DNA of 5,409 nucleotides from Pseudomonadota bacterium (GTDB lineage Bacteria; Pseudomonadota; Gammaproteobacteria; Steroidobacterales; Steroidobacteraceae). Positions within the stretch are counted from its first letter, which is position 1; each line of letters opens with the position of its first letter. The DNA lies in the NCBI GenBank assembly GCA_023428645.1, contig JAEYXD010000231.1, forward strand, positions 1 through 5,409. The letters run 5' to 3'. A program made the position numbers and the translations under genes. The notes beneath the pieces were generated by a model. The model saw only the letters and a list, made by a program, of their open reading frames with translations. It had not been told where the DNA came from and ran no database searches. Shown here one piece after another: positions 1 through 5,409 of the stretch.

Positions 1-651
1 TCGATGGAGCTGTCCTTGCGCTGGGCGAAGCGCAGCCGCGCGGAGTTCGACCGGCTTGCGAATCCGCATGCGCTGTTCGGCATCGTGCAGGGCGGCATGT
101 ACGAAGCGCTGCGCCGCGAGTCGATCGCGGGTTTGCGCGACATCGGCTTTCACGGCTACGCGATTGGCGGACTCGCGGTTGGCGAGCCGAAGGAGGAGCG
201 CGAGCGCGTGCTGGAGGCGATCGAGCCTCACATGCCGAGCGACCGCCCGCGCTATCTGATGGGCGTGGGCACGCCCGACGACTTGGTCGAAGCCGTGCGC
301 CGCGGCGTCGACATGTTCGATTGCGTGATGCCGACACGGCATGCGCGCAATGGACATCTGTTCACTTCCGCGGGCGTCGTGAAGATCCGCAACGCGCGGT
401 ACGAGGCGGACACGGGGCCGCTCGATCCCGCGTGCGGCTGCTACACGTGCTCGAACTACACGCGCTCGTATCTGCGGCATCTCGATCGTTGCAATGAAAT
501 CCTCGCGGCGCGCCTCGGGACGATTCACAACCTGCACTACTATCTGCAATTGATGCAGTCGATGCGCGAGGCGATCGCGGCCGGGCGCTTCGCGGCATTC
601 GCGGCGGATTTCTACGCGAGCAGGACGGCTGCCGGGACGACAGAATCGTAA
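1..651 (+). CDS. tgt: Queuine tRNA-ribosyltransferase (tRNA-guanine transglycosylase), C-terminal part
   Basis: The enzyme exchanges guanine-34 in the anticodon of GUN tRNAs (Asp, Asn, His, Tyr) for preQ1, a step in queuosine synthesis in the cytoplasm. The reading frame is open at the left edge and ends at TAA 649-651, giving 216 residues of a protein of about 373. It aligns with E. coli Tgt from residue 158 without gaps as far as the zinc-site histidine. The nucleophile Asp (E. coli D264) is window residue 107 in FDCVMPTR. The zinc ligands C302, C304, C307 and H333 correspond to window residues 145, 147, 150 (CGCYTC) and 176 (TIHN). The substrate-pocket motifs IVQGG (around residue 30) and GGLAVGE (56-62) are present. 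All key residues are intact, so the gene looks functional; the N-terminal half, including the general acid/base Asp, lies outside the window. The first ATG, at 4, is internal and not the start. In many relatives yajC follows directly, but not here. Confidence 0.97.
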   Translation, partial: SMELSLRWAKRSRAEFDRLANPHALFGIVQGGMYEALRRESIAGLRDIGFHGYAIGGLAVGEPKEERERVLEAIEPHMPSDRPRYLMGVGTPDDLVEAVRRGVDMFDCVMPTRHARNGHLFTSAGVVKIRNARYEADTGPLDPACGCYTCSNYTRSYLRHLDRCNEILAARLGTIHNLHYYLQLMQSMREAIAAGRFAAFAADFYASRTAAGTTES

Positions 652-725
652 GGACGAATGGTGGTGCGATCGGTAATATCGCGCGGACGCGTGTCGTCTC
701 GTGGCCTTTCGCGATAAACAATTCA

Positions 726-1790
726 ATGCTCGCAGATCTTCCCACCGCTCCCTGGTTCAGGCGCCTGCTCGTCGCGGGTCTGATCCTCGGCATCGTGCTG
801 CTGACGTTCAGCGTCATCCGGCCGTTCCTCGTGCCGCTGATCTGGGGCGCGATTCTGGCTTACGTCGCGTGGCCTGCGCATCTGCGCATGCTCAAGCTGT
901 TCCGCAGCCGGCCGACGCTGGCCGCGCTCGCGACGACGGCCCTCGTGACCGTCATCATCGTCGTGCCGCTCGTGTGGATGATCCTGCTGCTGCGGGTGGA
1001 AGCGATGTCGGGCTACGCAGAGGTGCAGGCCTTTCTCGCCTCGCAGCCGGAGCTGCCGCCCGCGTTGCGAGACCTGCCGGGCGTCGGTGCTTGGTTGCAG
1101 GACGTGCTGCACCAACTGTCGAGCGATCCCACGCAGATCCGCCGCCGGTTCATGGTGCTGATGGAAGAGTCGTCGATCGAGATGACGCGCCTCATCGGCG
1201 GCGTGGGCCGCAACGTCGCGAAGCTGTTCTTCGCCGTTCTCTCGATGTTCTTCCTGCTGCGCGACGGTCCGCGCCTGTTGCGCGAGGCGCGCGCGATCCT
1301 CGAAGGCATTCTCGGGCCGACGGTGCGCGACTATCTCGACGCGGTCGGCGCGACGACACAGGCGGTCGTGTATGCATTGATGCTCGGCGCCCTCGCGCAG
1401 GGCACGGTGGCCGGCATCGGTTACGCGATCTTCGGCATCAAGGCGCCGATATTGCTCGGCGCGGTGACCGCGGTCGTGGCGCTCGTGCCGTTCGGGGCGC
1501 CGCTCATCTGGGGCAGCTTGTCGATCTGGCTCCTCGTCACGGGCAACATCTTGCAGGGCACGGGTCTCGCGCTGTGGGGCGTGATGCTCGTGAGTTGGGT
1601 GGACAACATCGTGCGTCCGCTCGTGATCTCGAACGCGACGCAGATGCCGTTTCTGATCGTCGTGTTCGGCGTCCTCGGCGGCGTGCTTGCGTTCGGGCTC
1701 GTCGGCTTGTTCATCGGCCCCGTGCTGCTCGCGGTGTCGCTCGCGATCTGGCGCGAGTGGCTCGAGCAGCACCAGAAGCCGGAAACTTAA
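726..1790 (+). CDS. AI-2E family transporter, YdiK-like inner-membrane permease
   Basis: This is a 354-residue polytopic membrane protein of the AI-2E transporter family (PF01594; E. coli YdiK, PerM, TqsA). Hydrophobic segments lie at about 14-31, 35-50 and 66-89. A polar loop of roughly 70 residues follows, then several more segments from about 163 to the end. The family-typical DNIVRP motif is at 293-298 and GLFIGPVLL at 327-335. The C-terminal third resembles remembered E. coli YdiK closely, more than TqsA. Substrates of most members are unknown; only some, such as TqsA, are tied to autoinducer-2 export, so a quorum-sensing role should not be assumed. ATG 726 is the first ATG, GTG or TTG in frame after tgt. 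No good Shine-Dalgarno precedes it (GATAAACAATTCA), so translation may be modest. It lies 74 bp after tgt and could be read through from it. Its TAA overlaps the convergent neighbour's stop. Confidence 0.93.
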   Translation: MLADLPTAPWFRRLLVAGLILGIVLLTFSVIRPFLVPLIWGAILAYVAWPAHLRMLKLFRSRPTLAALATTALVTVIIVVPLVWMILLLRVEAMSGYAEVQAFLASQPELPPALRDLPGVGAWLQDVLHQLSSDPTQIRRRFMVLMEESSIEMTRLIGGVGRNVAKLFFAVLSMFFLLRDGPRLLREARAILEGILGPTVRDYLDAVGATTQAVVYALMLGALAQGTVAGIGYAIFGIKAPILLGAVTAVVALVPFGAPLIWGSLSIWLLVTGNILQGTGLALWGVMLVSWVDNIVRPLVISNATQMPFLIVVFGVLGGVLAFGLVGLFIGPVLLAVSLAIWREWLEQHQKPET

Positions 1791-3085
1791 GCTTTGCCTG
1801 CGGCGGGCTTGAAGCCCGACAAGAGCACCTTGTCGATCCGCACGCCGTCCATGTCCACGATCTCCATCTTGAGATCGCGCCAGGTCAGGGTGTCACCCGC
1901 TTTCGGAATTCGTCCGAGGCGCGCCAGCACGAAGCCCGCGACGGTGTGATAGTCGCGTCCCGCCATGTCGCGCCGGCCGAGGCGGCGCTGCAGTTCCTCG
2001 ATCGGCATATGACCATCGATCAGCCAGCTGCCGTCGTCGCGCTGCTGCGCCTCGGGCCGCTCACGGCTGCCGAGCTCCGGCAGCTCGCCCGCGATCGCCT
2101 TCAGAATGTCGATCGGCGTCGTGATGCCTTCGATATCGCCGTATTCGTCGGTGACGATCGCGAGGTGGGTGTTCGAGCGCTGGAATTGATCGAGCAACTG
2201 CAGCACTGAAATCGAGTCGGGAATGTGCAACGGCGGCTGCAGGTCGCGATCCGTATCGAGGTGGCCGCGGTGCATCGCTTCGCTCAAGTCCGCGAGCGTG
2301 ATCATGCCGAGCAGGTTGTCGAGCTTGCCGCGCGCAATCAGAAACCGTGCGTGACCGCTTTCCTTCGCGTGCTGCCACAGCGTCTCGAGCGGCTCGTCGA
2401 GGTCGAGCCAGATGACGTCCTGACGCGGGATCATGATCGAGCCGACCTTGCGATCCGCGAGCGCCAGGACCCCTTCTAGCAAGCGCCGCTCGGAGGCGAG
2501 AAACACGCCGGCGTGCGTGCCTTCCGCGACGAGCGCGCGGACGTCGTCTTCCGTCACGGCCGCCTGCGGCGCGGACGACACTGGCAGCGCTTTCAGGACG
2601 ACATTCACCGACGCGCGCAGCAGCATCACGCCGGGCGCCATCAGCTTCGCGAACACGCGCATGATCGGCGCGACATGGATCGCGAGCGTCTCCGCATGCG
2701 TCAGCGCGACGCGCTTGGGGACGAGCTCGCCGATAATCAGGGACACGTACGTCACGAGAACGACGACGATGGCCGTCGACACGTCATCGGCGTAGCGCTC
2801 GGGAATGCCGAGCGGCAGCAGGAAATCCGTCAGTCGATCCGCCAGGGTAGCGCCGCTGTACATACCGGTCACGAGCCCGATCAGCGTGATGCCGATCTGC
2901 ACTGCCGACAGGAAGGTCGTAGGGTCCTCCAGCAGCGCGAGCGCCGATTTCGCGCCCGACCGCCCCTGTTCCGCGAGCGCCTGCAGACGGGCGCGCTTCG
3001 CCGAGACGAGGGCCATCTCGGACATCGAGAAAAACCCGTTCAGAAGCAGGAGCAGAAGGATGACGCCGATTTCACCCCAGGGCAT
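1787..3085 (-). CDS. HlyC/CorC family protein (CNNM/DUF21, CBS pair, CorC_HlyC domain)
   Basis: This 432-residue membrane protein has the full architecture of the hemolysin-like HlyC/CorC family (E. coli YtfL/PaeA, YfjD, YoaE relatives). The N-terminal CNNM/DUF21 domain spans about 1-190, with hydrophobic stretches at 6-19, 58-78, 102-118 and around 138-163, and the signature GELVPKR at 119-125. A CBS pair covers about 212-335, including IMIPRQDVIWLD (217-228) and VTDEYGDIEG (311-320). The CorC_HlyC domain runs from about 350 to 424, including DGSWLIDG (351-358). CNNM proteins are linked to Mg2+/Co2+ transport and YtfL to polyamine export; the CBS pair usually binds adenine nucleotides. The substrate here cannot be decided from sequence. 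ATG at 3085-3083 gives the usual N-terminus, a short lead into a hydrophobic helix and NGFFSMSEMALVSA. A GGTGAG element lies just upstream. It is convergent with the permease gene and divergent from yajC. Confidence 0.94.
   Translation of the reverse strand: MPWGEIGVILLLLLLNGFFSMSEMALVSAKRARLQALAEQGRSGAKSALALLEDPTTFLSAVQIGITLIGLVTGMYSGATLADRLTDFLLPLGIPERYADDVSTAIVVVLVTYVSLIIGELVPKRVALTHAETLAIHVAPIMRVFAKLMAPGVMLLRASVNVVLKALPVSSAPQAAVTEDDVRALVAEGTHAGVFLASERRLLEGVLALADRKVGSIMIPRQDVIWLDLDEPLETLWQHAKESGHARFLIARGKLDNLLGMITLADLSEAMHRGHLDTDRDLQPPLHIPDSISVLQLLDQFQRSNTHLAIVTDEYGDIEGITTPIDILKAIAGELPELGSRERPEAQQRDDGSWLIDGHMPIEELQRRLGRRDMAGRDYHTVAGFVLARLGRIPKAGDTLTWRDLKMEIVDMDGVRIDKVLLSGFKPAAGKA
1804..1818. 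repeat. Perfect 7-bp inverted repeat near convergent gene ends
   Basis: CGGGCTT (1804-1810) and AAGCCCG (1812-1818) are exact reverse complements around one central G. As RNA this would fold as a 5-bp G/C stem with a 5-nt loop on either strand. It starts 13 nt after the permease stop codon, inside the last codons of the convergent HlyC/CorC gene. There is no T-run on either side, so it is not a canonical intrinsic terminator. It could slow polymerase or protect a 3' end, or simply be a chance product of the coding sequence. Confidence 0.3.
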
Positions 3086-3088
3086 TCA

Positions 3089-3094
3089 CTCACC
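3089..3094 (-). promoter_or_regulatory. Ribosome binding site of the HlyC/CorC gene
   Basis: On the minus strand the sequence reads GGTGAGTGAATG, placing a GGTGA(G) Shine-Dalgarno match 3-4 nt before the ATG. The spacing is shorter than the usual 5-9 nt, but no better in-frame start is visible and the encoded N-terminus matches the family. Confidence 0.45.
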
Positions 3095-3227
3095 ATAGCG
3101 ACGCGCCGCGGAAAAGCGCCTGCGCAGTGTACTGTGAGAAGGGCGGCAGGCGTTCGGTGATCGGCGAGGCGTTGCGGGCGCGCGCAAGGCAGATCGCGGC
3201 CCGTAGGGTGCCCGGACAGTGCCTGTG

Positions 3228-3233
3228 TATAAT
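3228..3233 (+). promoter_or_regulatory. Sigma-70 -10 box of the probable yajC-secD promoter
   Basis: TATAAT at 3228-3233 is a perfect -10 hexamer, preceded by TG-rich bases (TGTG, 3224-3227) that resemble an extended -10 but are off the strict TGn position by one base. No good -35 hexamer stands 16-18 bp upstream: the best GACA-containing match (CGGACA, 3213-3218) is too close. A start site near 3240 would give a leader of about 63 nt before the yajC ATG. The location between divergent genes, and the fact that tgt cannot simply supply transcription because the gene between is on the opposite strand, support a promoter here. Confidence 0.6.
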
Positions 3234-3286
3234 GCGCCGCTCATTTTGCCCGGGGCACGACCAGGCCCTACCTCCCAATCAAAGAC

Positions 3287-3291
3287 AGGGG
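3287..3291 (+). promoter_or_regulatory. Ribosome binding site of yajC
   Basis: AGGGG lies 11 nt before the ATG at 3303. It is the only purine-rich Shine-Dalgarno candidate in the leader and supports starting YajC at 3303. The alternative is an in-frame GTG at 3219 whose ORF would overlap the -10 box. Confidence 0.5.
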
Positions 3292-3302
3292 TTTCATTCA
3301 AG

Positions 3303-3632
3303 ATGGATTGGCTGATCTCAACCGCCTCAGCGCAAGGCACCGGCGCCGCGGGCCCCTCCGGAATGGGTGCCTTGTTGCTCCCGGTCATCATGATCGTGGT
3401 GTTCTACTTCCTGCTCATTCGGCCGCAGAGCAAGCGTGCGAAAGAGCACCGTGCGATGGTCGCGGCCCTCGAGGTGGGCGCCGAGGTCGTCACGAACGGC
3501 GGCATCCTCGGCAAGGTCACGGAAGTCAGCGAGCAATTCCTGACGGTCGAGATCGCGCCCAACGTGAACGTCAAGATTCAACGTCATACCGTCGCTCAAG
3601 TGCTGCCGAAGGGCACGTTGAAGAGCGCCTGA
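3303..3632 (+). CDS. yajC: Preprotein translocase subunit YajC
   Basis: YajC is a small inner-membrane protein of the SecDF-YajC subcomplex of the Sec translocon. The 109-residue length matches the family (about 110). A short N-terminal stretch rich in Ala/Ser/Gly (ISTASAQGTGAAGPSG) leads into one membrane helix at about 21-39. This is followed by the hallmark RPQ (40-42) and a basic stretch (SKRAKEHR, 43-50). The cytoplasmic domain carries GAEVVTNGGILGKV (59-72) and ends VLPKGTLKSA, like remembered gammaproteobacterial YajC. ATG 3303 was chosen over GTG 3219 in the same frame because the 28 extra residues have no family counterpart, that GTG sits upstream of the -10 box, and AGGGG precedes 3303. 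secD begins 23 nt after the stop, so the two genes are almost certainly co-transcribed. Confidence 0.95.
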   Translation: MDWLISTASAQGTGAAGPSGMGALLLPVIMIVVFYFLLIRPQSKRAKEHRAMVAALEVGAEVVTNGGILGKVTEVSEQFLTVEIAPNVNVKIQRHTVAQVLPKGTLKSA

Positions 3633-3655
3633 TCACCCCCCTCGAACGTAGCCGC

Positions 3656-5409
3656 ATGTACCAGTTTCCTGCGTGGAGATATTGGATCGTCGGGATCGTT
3701 TTGGTCGCGTCGATCATGTTGGCGCTGCCGAACGCCTACCCCTACGACCCCTCGTTGCAGATCTCGCGCGAGGATCGCAGCGCCATTGATCCAGCGGTCC
3801 AGGAGCGAATCGACGGCATCCTCCGGGGCGCTGGCATCGCCACGAATGCGGAGTACATCGAGGCCGATCGACTGGTCCTGCGCTTTCCGTCGGTCGACGA
3901 TCAGCTGAAGGCGCGCGCAGCGATCCAGAAGAGCGCGGCCGGCGACTACGTGATCGCGCTCACCCGCGAATCGCGCATGCCGAACTGGATGCGCAAGATC
4001 GGCCTGTCGCCGATGCCGCTCGGGTTGGATTTGCGCGGCGGCGTGCACTTCCTGTACGAGGTTGACGTCGAGGGCGCGATCGCGCAGAGCCTCGAGCGTC
4101 TCGATCGCGACATTCGCTCGCAATTGCGCGATGCGCGCATCCCCTACGGCAGCGTCATCACCGAGAAGGATGCCGTCAAGGTGACCCTGCGCAGCACGGA
4201 CGACGTACAACGCGCGACGAAGGCGATCACCGCGGATGCACCCGGCGTCACCGTCAGTGCCGACACGTCCTTGCCCGCGCCCGTTCTCACTGTTGCCCTG
4301 ACGCCGGAACAGATCCGTCAGCGGCAGGATTTCGCGATCCAGCAGAACATCACGACGCTGCGCAATCGCGTCGACCAGCTCGGCGTCGCCGAACCGGTCG
4401 TCGCGCGGCAGGGGCGCAATCGCATCCTGGTGCAGCTGCCGGGCGTCGACGATCCGAATCAGGCGATCCGCGTGCTCGGCGCCACGGCGACGCTCGAGTT
4501 CCGATTGGTGGACGAGACGAACGACGCCTACGAGGCGGCGCGCACGAATCGCGCGCCGATCGGCACGAAGCTGTACAAGTCGCGCGACGGCGCGCCGATC
4601 CTGCTGAAGCGCGATCTCATCGTCTCCGGCGATCAATTGACGGACGCGACGACGGGCTTCGGCGATCAGGGTCCGGAGGTCAACGTCCGACTCGATGATC
4701 GCGGCGGCAAGCAGATGCTCTCGGCGACGAGCCAGAACGTCGGGCGCCGCATGGCGGTCGTCTACAAGGAGCGCAAGCGATTGGCCGAAGGCGAGGCCTG
4801 CCGCGGCGTTCGCGATGGCGAATGGTGCACCGAAGAGCAGGTCATCACCGCGCCGACGATCCAGTCGGTGCTGTCGTCGAGCTTCCGTATCACGGGGTTC
4901 AACGCGGCTGAAGCGCACGATCTGTCGTTGCTGCTGCGTGCCGGCTCGCTCGCGACGCCGAACTTCCTCGTCGAGCAGCGCACGGTCGGACCGAGCCTCG
5001 GCGAGGACAACATCAAGAGCGGCTTTCGCGCGATGCTCATCGGCATGGGGCTGACGTTCGCGTTCCTGATCATGTACTACCGCGGGTTCGGTGCGATCGC
5101 GTGCGTCGTGCTGCTCGCAAACGTCATCATGCTGATCGCGACGATGAGCCTCGTCGGCGCGACATTGTCGCTACCCGGCATCGCCGGCATCGTCTTGACG
5201 GTCGGCATGGCGGCCGACGCGAACATTCTGATCTACGAGCGTGTCCGCGAAGAGCTGCGGCTGGGCAATTCGCCGCAGTCCTCGATCAGCGCCGGCTTCG
5301 ACAAGGCGTTCACCGCGATCGCGGACGCGAACATCACGACGTTGATCGCCGGCATCGTCCTGTTCGCGTTCGGCACGGGCCCGATCAAGGGCTTCGCGGT
5401 GACGCTGAT
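3656..5409 (+). CDS. secD: Protein translocase subunit SecD, 3'-truncated by the window edge
   Basis: SecD is the larger half of the proton-driven SecDF motor that assists export through SecYEG from the periplasmic side. The frame from ATG 3656 is open to the right edge, giving 584 codons; E. coli SecD has 615, so roughly 30-40 residues including the last helix are missing. The first membrane helix is at about 9-25, ending in LPN. The large periplasmic region follows, with LGLDLRGG at 122-129, NITTLRNRVDQLGV before LPGVDD (261-266), and GPSLG at 445-449. The membrane part then shows helices at about 459-474, 479-498 and 507-526, and another after NITTLIAG. The proton-relay aspartate (E. coli D519) is D521 in GMAADANILIYERVREE. 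Two periplasmic cysteines (C382, C391) are notable. No clear Shine-Dalgarno precedes the ATG, but no ATG or GTG lies upstream in frame within the gap, and the N-terminus fits the family. secF should follow. Confidence 0.96.
   Translation, partial: MYQFPAWRYWIVGIVLVASIMLALPNAYPYDPSLQISREDRSAIDPAVQERIDGILRGAGIATNAEYIEADRLVLRFPSVDDQLKARAAIQKSAAGDYVIALTRESRMPNWMRKIGLSPMPLGLDLRGGVHFLYEVDVEGAIAQSLERLDRDIRSQLRDARIPYGSVITEKDAVKVTLRSTDDVQRATKAITADAPGVTVSADTSLPAPVLTVALTPEQIRQRQDFAIQQNITTLRNRVDQLGVAEPVVARQGRNRILVQLPGVDDPNQAIRVLGATATLEFRLVDETNDAYEAARTNRAPIGTKLYKSRDGAPILLKRDLIVSGDQLTDATTGFGDQGPEVNVRLDDRGGKQMLSATSQNVGRRMAVVYKERKRLAEGEACRGVRDGEWCTEEQVITAPTIQSVLSSSFRITGFNAAEAHDLSLLLRAGSLATPNFLVEQRTVGPSLGEDNIKSGFRAMLIGMGLTFAFLIMYYRGFGAIACVVLLANVIMLIATMSLVGATLSLPGIAGIVLTVGMAADANILIYERVREELRLGNSPQSSISAGFDKAFTAIADANITTLIAGIVLFAFGTGPIKGFAVTL

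Noticed and set aside
666..682. An operator-like dyad GCGAT-n7-ATCGC in the gap between tgt and the permease gene
   Set aside because: The arms are only 5 bp and GCGAT/ATCGC is very common in this sequence, so chance is the simplest explanation.
723..1772. A 349-codon minus-strand open frame antisense to the permease
   Set aside because: It is a His/Arg/Glu-rich shadow of the opposite-strand codon pattern. The plus-strand frame encodes a well-formed membrane protein with family motifs.
726..1790. The permease as a sign of an AI-2 quorum-sensing system
   Set aside because: The family name is historical and the closest likeness is to YdiK, whose substrate is not established. No lux or lsr genes are in the window.
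1804..1818. The inverted repeat as a canonical intrinsic terminator
   Set aside because: No T-run follows on either strand and the stem is only about 5 bp once a loop is allowed. It is kept only as a repeat.
701..2209. A 502-codon plus-strand open frame starting at GTG 701
   Set aside because: It overlaps the permease in another frame and continues antisense through the HlyC/CorC gene. It encodes Arg/Ala-rich low-information sequence and has no family resemblance.
3219..3302. An N-terminal extension of YajC from GTG 3219
   Set aside because: The extra 28 residues have no counterpart in the family, the GTG lies upstream of the TATAAT box, and the ATG at 3303 gives the usual length with AGGGG upstream.
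3596..4918. A 440-codon minus-strand open frame antisense to secD (and the end of yajC)
   Set aside because: Its product is rich in Arg, Asp and Ala with no recognisable domain, as expected opposite a GC-rich gene. The plus-strand SecD frame has clear family motifs throughout.

Overview
The window is GC-rich proteobacterial chromosomal DNA, almost fully coding, with strong G/C third-position preference. The Tgt, YajC and SecD proteins look gamma/betaproteobacterial. The YajC C-terminus and the SecD N-terminus remind me most of Gammaproteobacteria of the Xanthomonadales type, but this is an impression from remembered sequences and not a search. I see no phage, IS, CRISPR, tRNA or rRNA.

Layout, left to right: the 3' part of tgt (queuosine tRNA modification), cut by the left edge (1-651, +); a 74-bp gap; a YdiK-like AI-2E-family membrane permease (726-1790, +); a convergent HlyC/CorC-family (CNNM/DUF21-CBS-CorC_HlyC) membrane protein (1787-3085, -) whose stop codon overlaps that of the permease; a 217-bp divergent intergenic region with a consensus -10 box (TATAAT, 3228-3233) facing right; yajC (3303-3632, +); and secD (3656 to beyond the right edge, +).

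YajC and SecD belong to the Sec translocon accessory complex SecDF-YajC, which uses the proton motive force to help pull proteins across the inner membrane. secF is expected just past the right edge. In many proteobacteria queA-tgt-yajC-secD-secF form one cluster. Here tgt is separated from yajC by two unrelated membrane-protein genes, one of them on the opposite strand, so yajC-secD cannot simply be read through from tgt and appears to have its own promoter.

This is an ordinary housekeeping region and I find no convincing evidence of an undescribed system. The points most worth a second look are the interrupted tgt/yajC neighbourhood, a cysteine pair in the periplasmic part of SecD, the stop-on-stop convergent gene ends, and a possible structured yajC leader.
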